10,050 bases of DNA from Candidatus Cloacimonadota bacterium (GCA_014382685.1 JACNJG010000049.1:1-10050), one strand, 5' to 3'; counted from the stretch's first letter, positions 1 to 7,635 are shown. The notes: generated by a model not told the origin, from the sequence alone. A program made the numbers and translations.

Positions 1-44
1 AATAAATACTTTTAACCATCCGACTACGCCACGCTCCGCTTAAT

Positions 45-119
45 TTTTTCGTCTCTTTCGTGCCTGTCAAGGCGTATCCGCCAGCTGGCGGAGAAGACTG
101 ATATTTCGTGGTTACTAAG
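45..119 (+). repeat. TTTCGTG host repeat with a 38-bp palindromic insert
   Basis: Lies just downstream of secF. Left flank TTTTTCGTCTCTTTCG ends at 60; the right flank TGATATTTCGTGGTTAC runs 99-115. Between them, 61-98 begins TGCCTGTCAAGGCG, contains a 16-bp perfect palindrome (77-92) and ends GAAGAC. Taking out 61-98 restores TTTCG|TGATATTTCGTGG, the empty-site pattern seen at 7829-7860. Confidence 0.65.
77..92. repeat. 16-bp perfect palindrome
   Basis: TCCGCCAGCTGGCGGA, GC-rich in an AT-rich setting, 33 bp beyond the secF stop codon. It could form a strong stem in the transcript, but no U-run follows on the minus strand, so it is not a standard intrinsic terminator. It might still protect the mRNA 3' end. 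Confidence 0.85.
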
Positions 120-124
120 TTGCG

Positions 125-1078
125 CTACACTCTTCGGTGTTTCTTCTCCGAATGTTTGGTTTTCCAATTCCTATAAGCAACAAGAACTGGGCTCGCAATG
201 AAGATGGAAGAGTAGGTACCAATAAGAATACCTATGAGAAGTGTGGTTGAGAATGCTCGTATTCCCTCACCGCCAAAGAAGAACATTATCATAACAACGA
301 TAAGTGTAGTGAACGATGTAATAACAGTTCGTGAGAGGACTTCATTAATACTATGATTAATAATCGATTCGTAGTTCTCTTTTCGATAGATCTTAAGATC
401 TTCTCGAATCCTCACAAAAAGCACAATCGTATCATTAAGAGAATAACCTACAATTGCAAGCAATGCTGCGATCACACTGATGGTGATTTCGATATTGAAA
501 ATCGAGAGAAGTCCGACTGTGATCACCACATCATGTATAAGTGCCAGAACCGCAGCAAAACCAAAAGTAAGCTCAAATCTCCACCATATATATATAATGA
601 TACCGAGCATAGAGATCAGAATTGCAATAATAGCTTTTCCACGAAGTTCTTTCCCTACTTTTGAACCTACATGCTCGCTTCTTCGCAGAAAGTCAACTTC
701 GGTTTTATTTGCTGCATAATTGGGGAAATTTGTGCGGAGAACACTCATCAGAGCTTCTTCATCTTCACGGGGATTTTCGCTTGTTTTGATCTTTATTAAG
801 ATGATGTTTGGATTACCAAATTCCTGAATGACCGCCTCGCTGAAACCCTCTGAACTCAGTATGTTACGAATAGTCTGGATCTCAACAGGAGGAGTCTCAA
901 TTGTATTAGGTGTAAAATCAAATTCAAAAAGTGTTCCGCCGGTAAAATCAATACCATATTGAGGTCCGCCATGAATGATCCACGACACGATACCAGCGAC
1001 TATCAAAAGAGCAGAAATAACAAAAGCAATTTTACGCTTGCTGATAAAATCTATATTAGTATTTGATAAGAAATTCAT
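125..1078 (-). CDS. secF: SecF, protein-export membrane protein
   Basis: SecF partners SecD in the inner membrane and uses the proton gradient to help pull secretory proteins through SecYEG on the periplasmic side. The 317-residue length is normal. I see a first membrane helix at about residues 17-36, the family motif GIDFTGG at 42-48 opening the periplasmic P4 domain, and a cluster of membrane helices from about 148 to 300. The diagnostic GYSLNDT motif is at 211-217; its Asp216 matches the conserved proton-pathway Asp of known SecF proteins. SRT at 249-251 holds a conserved Arg. The C-terminal tail is strongly basic. The start follows GAGGAG (1085-1090) with a 6-nt spacer, and the gene begins 12 bp after the secD stop, so it should be co-transcribed with secD. 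The family call is very secure. Confidence 0.98.
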   Translation of the reverse strand: MNFLSNTNIDFISKRKIAFVISALLIVAGIVSWIIHGGPQYGIDFTGGTLFEFDFTPNTIETPPVEIQTIRNILSSEGFSEAVIQEFGNPNIILIKIKTSENPREDEEALMSVLRTNFPNYAANKTEVDFLRRSEHVGSKVGKELRGKAIIAILISMLGIIIYIWWRFELTFGFAAVLALIHDVVITVGLLSIFNIEITISVIAALLAIVGYSLNDTIVLFVRIREDLKIYRKENYESIINHSINEVLSRTVITSFTTLIVVMIMFFFGGEGIRAFSTTLLIGILIGTYSSIFIASPVLVAYRNWKTKHSEKKHRRV

Positions 1079-1084
1079 ATTGAT

Positions 1085-1090
1085 CTCCTC
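1085..1090 (-). promoter_or_regulatory. Shine-Dalgarno of secF
   Basis: GAGGAG on the minus strand lies directly after the secD stop codon (1091-1093) and 6 nt before the secF ATG. It fixes the secF start and suggests that the same ribosomes or transcript serve both genes. Confidence 0.85.
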
Positions 1091-2974
1091 TTAAATGCTA
1101 AGTTTTTTTCTGGGTTTGCGAGTAACCACACCATCAAAAATAGCCCTGGTTACCACAATCGCTGTGAACATGGAAGCAAGAATACCAATACTCAATGTAA
1201 CTGCAAAACCACGAATCGGACCGGTTCCGAAAAAATAAAGCACGACCGCAGTAATAAGCGTTGTAATATTCGCATCAGCAATGGTGATAACCGCTCGTTT
1301 GTAGCCATTATCAATTGCTGTTCGCACCGTTTTACCGGCACGAAGCTCCTCTCGAATTCTCTCAAAGATAAGCACATTCGCATCGACTGCCATACCGATT
1401 ATTAGAATGATACCTGCTATACCGGGCATTGTCAAACTGGCATTAAGCATAGTAAGAACTGCAAGTATAATAAGTATATTTGCGAAAAGTGCGATATTAG
1501 CGATCATACCGGAAAGTTTGTAATAAATTATCATGAAAATCATGACAAGCACAAGACCGATCAATGCAGCTTTAAATCCGGCTTTGATAGAATCTGAACC
1601 AAGTGTTGGGCCGATAGTACGCTCTTCGACAATATTAACCGGAGCAGGAAGGTTACCAGCAGTGAGTACGATCGCAAGGTCTTTTGCCTCGTTCATCTCG
1701 CCAATACCTGTGATCATCGCATTTCCATCTCTGATCTTATCATTAATGACCGGTGCAGAATGTACAATATCGTCCAGCACGATCGCAAGTTGTTCATTAA
1801 TATGACTGCCTGTTACATTTGCAAAAATTCGTGCACCTTCGTTATCAAATTGCAGACTTACATAGGGTTTGTTTGCTATCTTAGGATCCATTCCCTGCCC
1901 AATACGGACGTCTGCATTCTTCAGATGAGTACCTGTGAGTTCGACAGTGTCATACAGGAAATAGACGGGACGAGCTCCCTGAATATTATCCTTATCAACT
2001 TTTCCGAGAAGTATGACCACACCTTCGGGCATGACCTCTTTTATCTCAGGTAGGTTTATAACCTTCCTGAATAGATCGATATTTTCGGGGCGTACTATCA
2101 AACGCTGTCCATATATAGCAATGAGATTAGAGAATAGATTATCGTGGGAAGTATCTTCGAGAGCTGCGGCAGTGGAATCTGCAAGTGAATCAGCACCTTC
2201 TCTTTCGAAAAGCGCTTCTTCAACAGCAGTTGACTGCTCAACCTCAATGGTTTTCAAGTATGCGTATTTATCATAATTGCTTTCTAAGTATTCATCAATA
2301 GCTTCAACTGTATTTCTGATATCCTCGGTTTTTGCAACAAGCTGAAATTCCAACAATGCGGTTTTCCCGATAAGATCTTTTGCTCTGCCTGCATCACGAA
2401 GTCCGGGTAGTTGTACAAGAATTCTCTTGTTCCCTATCTTTTGAATTGTCGGCTCAGCCACACCGAATTGGTCGATACGATTTGTAATAATATGCTTAGC
2501 GCTCTTTATAGCATTATCTGCGGTTTCAGAATCAAGTCCTTCTGTATCAACCTCAAGCACAAGATGCATACCACCCTGCAGGTCAAGACCAAGCTTGAGT
2601 TCCTTTCTGCTGAACCAGGTGGGCAATTCTACTTTTGAGGTCATCTCCACCAGCTCAGCAATTATCAGTTGATCCTTAGTAAAATCAATCTCTCCTTCCA
2701 CATTTCTGAGCATATGATCAGGCAATTTACCTGTTACAGAAATGGAATCATACAGTTCTGTCATAGTTATTTGATCTTCGAATTCCTGTCCGAAAAGATT
2801 ACTTCCAATTTTATATTCATGCTCATTTATTTCATAGATCAGAGTTGAGTCCTGATCATAGACATCAATGTTCACGATAGCGTAGTTATGTTTCGCAATG
2901 AGTGGTAAAAGATAGTAGATCGTTACAAGAAAAACAACAATAATGACTGTTGTCCTAAACCAGTTTTTCTTCAT
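1091..2974 (-). CDS. secD: SecD, protein-export membrane protein
   Basis: SecD is the larger half of the SecDF proton-driven export motor. This protein has 627 residues, similar to E. coli SecD (about 615). Visible parts are an N-terminal membrane helix at about 8-27, a periplasmic region, the family motif LGLDLQGG at 128-135, the SAPVI segment at 406-410, and a C-terminal membrane block of five helices from about 465 to 612. GMAVDANVLIFERIREE at 527-543 carries Asp531, which corresponds to the conserved proton-relay Asp of the family. Residues about 215-330 form an acidic, low-complexity-rich stretch inside the periplasmic domain that is longer and more divergent than its surroundings. The start has AAAGGG about 7 nt upstream. 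The preceding gene lies 569 bp away across a repeat-rich gap, so secDF probably has its own promoter. Confidence 0.98.
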   Translation of the reverse strand: MKKNWFRTTVIIVVFLVTIYYLLPLIAKHNYAIVNIDVYDQDSTLIYEINEHEYKIGSNLFGQEFEDQITMTELYDSISVTGKLPDHMLRNVEGEIDFTKDQLIIAELVEMTSKVELPTWFSRKELKLGLDLQGGMHLVLEVDTEGLDSETADNAIKSAKHIITNRIDQFGVAEPTIQKIGNKRILVQLPGLRDAGRAKDLIGKTALLEFQLVAKTEDIRNTVEAIDEYLESNYDKYAYLKTIEVEQSTAVEEALFEREGADSLADSTAAALEDTSHDNLFSNLIAIYGQRLIVRPENIDLFRKVINLPEIKEVMPEGVVILLGKVDKDNIQGARPVYFLYDTVELTGTHLKNADVRIGQGMDPKIANKPYVSLQFDNEGARIFANVTGSHINEQLAIVLDDIVHSAPVINDKIRDGNAMITGIGEMNEAKDLAIVLTAGNLPAPVNIVEERTIGPTLGSDSIKAGFKAALIGLVLVMIFMIIYYKLSGMIANIALFANILIILAVLTMLNASLTMPGIAGIILIIGMAVDANVLIFERIREELRAGKTVRTAIDNGYKRAVITIADANITTLITAVVLYFFGTGPIRGFAVTLSIGILASMFTAIVVTRAIFDGVVTRKPRKKLSI

Positions 2975-3050
2975 GAGGGAACCCTTTCATATACGTAAAT
3001 TATTTTTATGAAAAATTTGTTGAATTTTTTTAGTGCATAATTTTAAGTCA

Positions 3051-3081
3051 AGTATAACATCACAAAATCATAATTTTGCAA
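3051..3081 (-). promoter_or_regulatory. possible secD promoter
   Basis: On the minus strand, TTGCAA (3076-3081) and TATACT (3051-3056) are separated by 19 bp, about 77 bp before the secD start. The -10 match is good, but the spacing is long for a sigma-70 promoter and the region is very AT-rich. A second option is TTGACT at 3047-3052 with a poor -10. This is a weak call. Confidence 0.25.
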
Positions 3082-3177
3082 TACAAGTAAAAAATGGCAC
3101 ACTGAATCGTCAGGAGGTGAACAAGTTTCCACTGATGAAAAATTAAAATTGAAAATTAAAAACGAAAAATTCCTCTA

Positions 3178-3207
3178 CTTGCCACGGTGTAGTGAAATGA
3201 AGACGGG
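3178..3207 (+). repeat. 30-bp core insert, copy 1
   Basis: This 30-bp unit begins CTTGCCACGG and ends GAAGACGGG. It aligns without gaps to 3430-3459 and 7973-8002 (24 of 30 identical to each). The flanks are CTCTA on the left and TAGTTAAAA on the right, unlike the TTCG|TG flanks of the other copies. Confidence 0.8.
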
Positions 3208-3250
3208 TAGTTAAAAATTTCTTTAATCTGCGTTCATCTGCGTGCTATTA
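3208..3250 (+). repeat. CTGCG-type dispersed repeat, copy 1
   Basis: Directly follows the 30-bp insert. It contains the 19-mer AAAATTTCTTTAATCTGCG (3214-3232), which is identical at 3465-3483, then TTCATCTGCGTGCTATTA. The reverse strand reads as spaced CGCAGAT units, a dispersed non-coding sequence type I recall from many environmental bacterial genomes. Confidence 0.7.
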
Positions 3251-3314
3251 AAGGAAAGAATCTGATAATTCAAGCAAAAAGTATTCTTATAATATAATAT
3301 CTATTTTAAGCGAA

Positions 3315-3352
3315 TAGATTCTTCATTTTGCTACGCTCCATTCAGAATGACA
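3315..3352. repeat. dispersed repeat of the TTCAGAATGAC type
   Basis: The segment starts with TAGATTCTTC and ends with CATTCAGAATGACA. From memory, this pattern (reverse strand TGTCATTCTGAA...GAAGAATCTA) is a widespread intergenic repeat in Bacteroidota and other phyla. The outer ATTCT and AGAAT can pair as a short stem. Only one copy is in this window, so the call rests on recognition rather than internal comparison. Confidence 0.5.
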
Positions 3353-3408
3353 ATTTTTTTATAGTATATAAGTTTAATCCAATGAGATCATATTACAATA
3401 ACACTTTT

Positions 3409-3428
3409 GTGATAATTCGTGATAATTC
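3409..3428 (+). repeat. tandem 10-mer, two copies
   Basis: GTGATAATTC occurs twice in tandem. The next base pair plus the sequence beyond the 30-bp insert (TGGTGAAAA at 3460) would continue the same pattern (ATTCG then TGGTG) if the insert were removed, suggesting that this is the host repeat into which the insert went. Confidence 0.7.
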
Positions 3429-3429
3429 G

Positions 3430-3459
3430 CATGCCACGTCGTAATGAAATTGAGACGGG
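3430..3459 (+). repeat. 30-bp core insert, copy 2
   Basis: Begins CATGCCACGTCG and ends TTGAGACGGG. It is 25 of 30 identical to the copy at 7973-8002 and 24 of 30 to the copy at 3178-3207. It sits between AATTCG and TGGTG, so the junction is TTCG|TG as at 7973 and 7653. Confidence 0.85.
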
Positions 3460-3520
3460 TGGTGAAAATTTCTTTAATCTGCGAAAATCAGTACAATCTG
3501 CGTGGGTCTGCGTCCTATTT
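3460..3520 (+). repeat. CTGCG-type dispersed repeat, copy 2
   Basis: Contains the 19-mer AAAATTTCTTTAATCTGCG (3465-3483) shared exactly with copy 1, then an expanded run with further CTGCG units at about 3498-3512. It forms a direct repeat with 3208-3250, so together with the 30-bp inserts about 70-90 bp is duplicated at 252-bp spacing. Confidence 0.7.
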
Positions 3521-3543
3521 CTCCGACCATTCGCAAGGTCTCG

Positions 3544-5547
3544 TTACTCAAACTTTATGGTTTCAGGGCATTTTACATCAAAACCCGGAAGGTTCAGATC
3601 CGGCTTACCTGAAAGTGAAAGAGATATTTTATCATTCCCATCAATATCAGGAAAATAGGTTACTTTAAGCTGTATTGTCTTGAACACGAGATTTTCATTC
3701 CTCATTCGCACTCCGCCGCCAAAGCCAATATAATTTTTATCAAGAAATATGTTGCTATTTGCTTTTCCAAGAAAACCAATATCGAAAAATCCAAACATCG
3801 CAAAACGGAAACCAATAAGATCCCACGGAGTATAGGCAACACTTTCAAAATTAATTACCAGCCGTTGCTGTCCACGTGCCTGAGTATCATCAAATCCTCG
3901 AATATCCTGCATGTTATGAAGATCAATATATTGGAAATCGGGCTGATTCAATCCCTTCATATAATCAAATTCTATAAAATTTCTAATCCCGTAATTTCCA
4001 ATTTTATAATGTTTGGTAAAAAAATGAGCATTAAATGAAAGAACTCCTTCATTAAGATCATTCAATCGGAATCTATCAAAATAACCTCCAAGTCCAAACT
4101 GCAAATAATAGTATAAAGCTCTCTTAAATATAAAATTGCCCTGGGAAAAACGAACTCCCGCATAGTATTGTTTATCATAAAATTCAGGATACTCCACTCC
4201 TCCAATAATCTCGATCAAATGCCCGTATGGTATATATTCAATCTCACCGAAATCATATATAAGATTACTTCTGTAATACTTACTTCTATGATGATTAAAG
4301 GAAAGTAACAGCTCAGTTCTATCATTAAACAAAGACCCGATCAAAGGATATTTGTAGTAATCATAGTGTGTAACTCTCACCATTTCAACAAGATATTCAA
4401 CTCTTAACGGGCTGAACATTTTCAGTAATTCTGCAACACCAACATAAACATCACTCTTAACATATTCAAGCGGATTTTCAATAAATGTGCTATCGTCCGG
4501 ACTGTGAGTGTGAGTTGTGTTCACCCTCTCCAAGCCAAGTCCTCCGGCAATATTGATTTTGTGAGGTATGAAATTTCTTTTGAACACAAAACCATAACGT
4601 TCTTCATATCCAGGATTTGAATAAAACAATTCTCCTGAAATAAAAGTATTTCCGATATGATACACTTTATAAAGAGCATGCTGAAGAGAGAATTTTTCTT
4701 TTTTTCCTCCATCATATGCAACTTTTGCACTTACTTCTTGTCCCAATCCTGCGACATTCAGATCATATATTTCAAGATGATAGGAGTCCAGCGAAGAGAT
4801 ACCCGGATTGGCACCAACAGGGAATTTATCCTTTGTGAGGACCACAACATCAACATAATCGGGATCATTATAGCATTGATAAATTTCGAAATAAACCTCA
4901 TTTATAAAAGGGAGTTCATAAAGCATTCTTTCATTCTCTGCCATTAATATTGGATAAAGAGCTTCACCTTCTTTAAATAGCAGAATGTCTTTGATAATCC
5001 ATTTCCTTGTATCGATGTGCAGCTTAACACCAGTTTTCTTTGCCCACTGAATTATTTTGATATCTTTGTCTGTATCGGACTGGAAAATCGGAATAGTCAT
5101 TATATAAATATTCCGAATTATTTTATTCTTGTATGGGAAAAACCGTAATTCACTTTTCTCGAGCTTGTATAGGGGGTCTTTGTTTCCAGTTCCTCTTTTA
5201 AATGCGAGATCGAAAAGCCGTTTTGTAAAATCGGATTTATCTGCTTCGCTCTTAACAGTTTCATAGAACTCAGGTGTATTCGTGGTATCTTTTTGAACGA
5301 AAAATGGAATTGAATCGGTAATGATGTATGTCGTGTCCTGCGGCACTATCCAGCACGAATCTCCAACATGAAGGATATCTCCTGCTCGCAGTTCAAGTAT
5401 GAATTCATCCCATTTCTGACCAGCAGATAGTGAACTAAAAAAACTCAATAACACTATATAACATATAACAAAGGCACACCGATTTATGATTTCGGATCTA
5501 TTCCACTTCTTAAATCTTAAATCGCTAATCCTTGTTCGATATTCCAT
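3544..5547 (-). CDS. Omp85/BamA-like outer-membrane protein with POTRA-like region
   Basis: Likely an outer-membrane beta-barrel of the BamA/TamA superfamily, 667 residues. A hydrophobic signal segment lies at about 24-42, with a plausible signal-peptidase I site near LSA-GQ (41-44). Residues 141-240 (from KIIRNIYIMTI through DILLFKEGEALYP to VDVVVLTKDKFPVG) match the POTRA-like part of a Bacteroidota-type family. From about 250 onward the sequence alternates aromatic and polar residues, as in a barrel. The superfamily hallmark IRGF is at 549-552, followed by a GQQRLVINFE strand and a FFDIGFLG strand (587-594); GGVRMRNENLVF is at 611-622. Residues 2-24 come from a repeat element, and no clear ribosome site precedes the ATG, so the annotated start is uncertain, although no other ATG occurs before residue 150. 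The last ten residues after PGF (654-656) are polar and end in Glu rather than the usual aromatic. The precise role (assembly, translocation or lipid transport) cannot be told. Confidence 0.85.
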   Translation of the reverse strand: MEYRTRISDLRFKKWNRSEIINRCAFVICYIVLLSFFSSLSAGQKWDEFILELRAGDILHVGDSCWIVPQDTTYIITDSIPFFVQKDTTNTPEFYETVKSEADKSDFTKRLFDLAFKRGTGNKDPLYKLEKSELRFFPYKNKIIRNIYIMTIPIFQSDTDKDIKIIQWAKKTGVKLHIDTRKWIIKDILLFKEGEALYPILMAENERMLYELPFINEVYFEIYQCYNDPDYVDVVVLTKDKFPVGANPGISSLDSYHLEIYDLNVAGLGQEVSAKVAYDGGKKEKFSLQHALYKVYHIGNTFISGELFYSNPGYEERYGFVFKRNFIPHKINIAGGLGLERVNTTHTHSPDDSTFIENPLEYVKSDVYVGVAELLKMFSPLRVEYLVEMVRVTHYDYYKYPLIGSLFNDRTELLLSFNHHRSKYYRSNLIYDFGEIEYIPYGHLIEIIGGVEYPEFYDKQYYAGVRFSQGNFIFKRALYYYLQFGLGGYFDRFRLNDLNEGVLSFNAHFFTKHYKIGNYGIRNFIEFDYMKGLNQPDFQYIDLHNMQDIRGFDDTQARGQQRLVINFESVAYTPWDLIGFRFAMFGFFDIGFLGKANSNIFLDKNYIGFGGGVRMRNENLVFKTIQLKVTYFPDIDGNDKISLSLSGKPDLNLPGFDVKCPETIKFE
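5477..5544 (-). repeat. 68-bp element, copy inside the outer-membrane gene
   Basis: On the plus strand it is bounded by CACCGATT (5477-5484) and TTCGATATTC (5535-5544), the same ends as the element at 5571-5643. It lies wholly in the reading frame and encodes residues 2 to about 24 of the outer-membrane protein, immediately before the hydrophobic signal core. Confidence 0.7.
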
Positions 5548-5570
5548 ATAGTCTTTATTTGATTTAAGAA

Positions 5571-5643
5571 CACCGATTGGAGATTTTAGATTGCGGATTT
5601 CTGATTTCTAATTTCTAATTTCTAATTTCATCATTCGATATTC
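5571..5643 (-). repeat. 73-bp element, copy upstream of the outer-membrane gene
   Basis: Bounded by CACCGATT (5571-5578) and TTCGATATTC (5634-5643). Same orientation as 5477-5544, with 26 bp between them. The interior is AT-rich and carries the heptamer array at 5598-5625. This kind of sequence (reverse strand GAATATCGAA then repeated AAATTAG) is one I recall as a dispersed intergenic repeat in several uncultured lineages. Confidence 0.7.
5598..5625 (+). repeat. heptamer tandem repeat, four units
   Basis: TTTCTGA followed by three TTTCTAA units, then a partial TTTC. It lies within the 73-bp element and probably accounts for the length difference between the two element copies. Confidence 0.8.
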
Positions 5644-5675
5644 TCTTTAATTTATTGACATCCCAAACGAAGAGA

Positions 5676-5987
5676 TCAGCTATTTATAGTTGCCTGTTGG
5701 AAGCCGATATTTTTCTTTGATCCCTGCTCGGGTAATTTTATTTCACCAAATTGTTCTTCATACTTTTTCAGGTTTCTATCCAAAAGCTGCATGAATCGTT
5801 TTGCATGCTGTGGAGAGAGTATTATCCTGGAATAGACTGTTGCTTCCGGTACTCCCGGTAAAATTCTTCCATAATCTACCACGAATTCCGATTGATTGAA
5901 GTTCATAAAAGCTACATTTGAATAGATACCCTCGGAATGTTCTTTGGGTATATTGATCTTGATCTTCTGTTGTTTTTGATCAGCCAT
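5676..5987 (-). CDS. DUF3467 family protein
   Basis: A 103-residue soluble protein with no signal or membrane segment. The block EGIYSNVAFMNFNQSEFVVDY, then GRILPGVPEATVYSRIILSP and QHAKRFMQLLDRNLKKYEEQFG, is the recognisable DUF3467 domain and takes up nearly the whole protein. No biochemical function is established for this family to my knowledge. The open frame extends 12 codons further upstream, but the ATG at 5987 is preferred because AAGGAG lies 4 nt before it, while the upstream ATGs at 6023 and 6002 have none; the domain also fits the shorter form. It begins 106 bp after the ALDH7 gene, on the same strand, with no obvious terminator between, so co-transcription is possible but unproven. 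Confidence 0.88.
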   Translation of the reverse strand: MADQKQQKIKINIPKEHSEGIYSNVAFMNFNQSEFVVDYGRILPGVPEATVYSRIILSPQHAKRFMQLLDRNLKKYEEQFGEIKLPEQGSKKNIGFQQATINS

Positions 5988-5991
5988 GTTT

Positions 5992-5997
5992 CTCCTT
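5992..5997 (-). promoter_or_regulatory. Shine-Dalgarno that sets the DUF3467 start
   Basis: AAGGAG on the minus strand, 4 nt before the ATG at 5987. It argues for the 103-residue product over the longer frame that opens at 6023. Confidence 0.8.
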
Positions 5998-6093
5998 TTC
6001 ATCAAAAAATTTAAGTTGGACATTTTTTTTATGCCCCACTTTGAAATACATTCAGATTTCTTTCAAGAATTTTATCATTTCATTATATAATTC

Positions 6094-7620
6094 TTATTCA
6101 ATATCGAATTCAACACCTTGAGCCAGAGGCATTGTTTTGCCCCAGTTTATTGTGTTCGTTTGACGGCGCATATACGCCTTCCATGCATCGCTTCCGGCTT
6201 CACGCCCGCCACCTGTTTCTTTCTCACCGCCAAATGCACCGCCTATTTCAGCACCGCTTGTTCCGATATTTACATTTGCAATACCGCAATCGCTTCCTCT
6301 ATCGCTGAGGAACTGCTCGGCATACTGAAGATTATTGGTAAATATTGCTGAAGAAAGTCCCTGCGGAACATCATTATGAAGCTCTATCGCTTGATCAATA
6401 TTTTTGATCTTGATGATGTAGAGGATCGGTGCAAAGGTTTCGTCTTGAACGATCTGCATGTTATTTCTGGCGATCGCAATTGTCGGAAGCACATAACAAC
6501 TTCCCGGTACATCTTCGGTCAGTACTTCTCCGCCGTAAATTATCTCGCCGCCTTGTTCTTCGATTTTTTCGAGGGCATTTTTATACGCTTTTACTGCCGA
6601 CTTATCAACGAGCGGACCCATAAGCACACCTTCTTCGAGCGGATTACCAATTGAAACAGAGCCATAAGCTTTTTCCAGTTTTTGAACAAAATCATCAAAG
6701 ATATCTTCATGAAGAAGCACTCTGCGTGTGGATGTACAGCGCTGTCCTGCTGTTCCGACTGCACCAAAAAGCACTGCTTTGAGCGCCAGTTCGATATTCG
6801 CATCCTCCATCACGATAATGGCATTGTTGCCACCGAGTTCTAGTATCACTCTGCCGTAATGTTTTGCAGCAGCTTGATGCACTCTTTTACCCATCTGGCA
6901 GCTTCCTGTTGCGCTGACAAGAGATATATTTTTATCATTGATAAGCTTTTCACCGATCTCGCTTCCACGCCCGATGACAAGGTTGAAGATCGCTTTTGGC
7001 ACATCCTGTTCTTTTAGAACTTTGTGCACGATATTCGTCACAGCAATTGCAGTCAACGGAGTTGAAGTTGAAGGTTTCCATATCATTGTATCACCACAAA
7101 TGCCTGCTATAAATGCGTTCCAAGCCCACACAGCAACTGGAAAGTTGAAGGCAGAAATAATACCGATCACGCCAAGCGGATGGTACTGCTCATACATTCT
7201 GTGTTCAGGGCGTTCGGACTGGGTGGTGGCGCCATAAAGCTGGCGTGATAGTCCAACTGCGAAATCAGCCAAATCGATCATTTCCTGCACTTCACCAAGA
7301 CCTTCTGTGTAGATCTTTCCCATTTCCATAGTTACTAATCTGCCGAGCTCGTCCTTATATTTTCTTAGTTCAAGACCGATCAGGCGGATGATCTCACCGC
7401 GTTGTGGAGCAGGAATATTTCTCCAGATTTTGAACGCTTCATGAGCTTTTTCTGCAACGATGTCATAGTCTTTGGCAGTTGCTGTTTTCACTTTTGCAAG
7501 AACGGAATCATCGATTGGAGAATACACTGTTATCTCTTCACCAGTTGTGTGCAGCCATTCTCCACAATAAGCACCGTGATTCACTTCTTTAATACCGAGT
7601 TTTTCAAGTATCTCTTTCAT
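6094..7620 (-). CDS. ALDH7 (antiquitin-type) semialdehyde dehydrogenase
   Basis: An NAD(P)-dependent aldehyde dehydrogenase of 508 residues, close to the ALDH7 norm. Catalytic parts are Asn159 (AFNFP 157-161, oxyanion), Lys182 (WKP, cofactor), general base Glu261 (LELGG 260-264), nucleophile Cys295 (GQRCTS 292-297) and Glu394 of ETFAP. The ALDH7 signature is strong: GTSGAEIGGAFGGEKETGGG at 453-472 followed by REAGSDAWKAYMRRQTNTINW, and PLAQG near the C-terminus, as in human antiquitin. Known relatives oxidise alpha-aminoadipic semialdehyde (in equilibrium with piperideine-6-carboxylate) in lysine breakdown, so that is the likely substrate, by inference. The cofactor loop reads SATGS (236-240) where many relatives have SFTGS. 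AGGAG lies just before the ATG. No lysine aminotransferase or other lysine-pathway gene is in the window. The family is certain; the substrate is not. Confidence 0.95.
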   Translation of the reverse strand: MKEILEKLGIKEVNHGAYCGEWLHTTGEEITVYSPIDDSVLAKVKTATAKDYDIVAEKAHEAFKIWRNIPAPQRGEIIRLIGLELRKYKDELGRLVTMEMGKIYTEGLGEVQEMIDLADFAVGLSRQLYGATTQSERPEHRMYEQYHPLGVIGIISAFNFPVAVWAWNAFIAGICGDTMIWKPSTSTPLTAIAVTNIVHKVLKEQDVPKAIFNLVIGRGSEIGEKLINDKNISLVSATGSCQMGKRVHQAAAKHYGRVILELGGNNAIIVMEDANIELALKAVLFGAVGTAGQRCTSTRRVLLHEDIFDDFVQKLEKAYGSVSIGNPLEEGVLMGPLVDKSAVKAYKNALEKIEEQGGEIIYGGEVLTEDVPGSCYVLPTIAIARNNMQIVQDETFAPILYIIKIKNIDQAIELHNDVPQGLSSAIFTNNLQYAEQFLSDRGSDCGIANVNIGTSGAEIGGAFGGEKETGGGREAGSDAWKAYMRRQTNTINWGKTMPLAQGVEFDIE

Positions 7621-7635
7621 TTATCTCCTATTTTT

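Larger units (their letters stand above)
2975..3543. other. 569-bp gap without a gene, filled with repeats
   Basis: I find no credible coding sequence here. Plus-strand open frames that enter the region (for example one starting near 3419) consist of repeat sequence and run into the outer-membrane gene on the other strand. From left to right the gap holds the secD leader and a possible promoter, an A-rich stretch (3137-3172), a 30-bp insert (3178-3207) with a CTGCG-type tail, an AT-rich stretch, a TTCAGAATGAC-type repeat (3315-3352), a tandem 10-mer (3409-3428), and a second 30-bp insert (3430-3459) with its own CTGCG tail. Confidence 0.8.

Noticed and set aside
1..44. Possible further copy of the 30-bp insert (TACGCC shared with its reverse complement)
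   Set aside because: The match is limited to about six bases and the defined ends are missing.
77..92. Intrinsic terminator for secF
   Set aside because: The palindrome is strong, but no T-run follows it on the minus strand.
3178..3459. Possible CRISPR array from the 30-bp repeats
   Set aside because: Only two copies here with a gap of over 200 bp, diverged from each other, no regular spacers and no cas genes.
3419..3668. Plus-strand open frames of 74-79 codons spanning the secD gap and the end of the outer-membrane gene
   Set aside because: They consist of repeat sequence and antisense to a real gene, lack ribosome sites and show no domain pattern.
6041..6066. Inverted repeat TTGAAA/TTTCAA between the ALDH7 and DUF3467 genes as an operator or terminator
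   Set aside because: Only six AT-rich bases per arm around a 14-nt loop; expected by chance in such sequence.
6097..6111. A third copy of the TTCGATATTC-type element near the ALDH7 stop
   Set aside because: The match is a short stretch coding for the VEFDIE tail of the enzyme; the CACCGATT end is absent.
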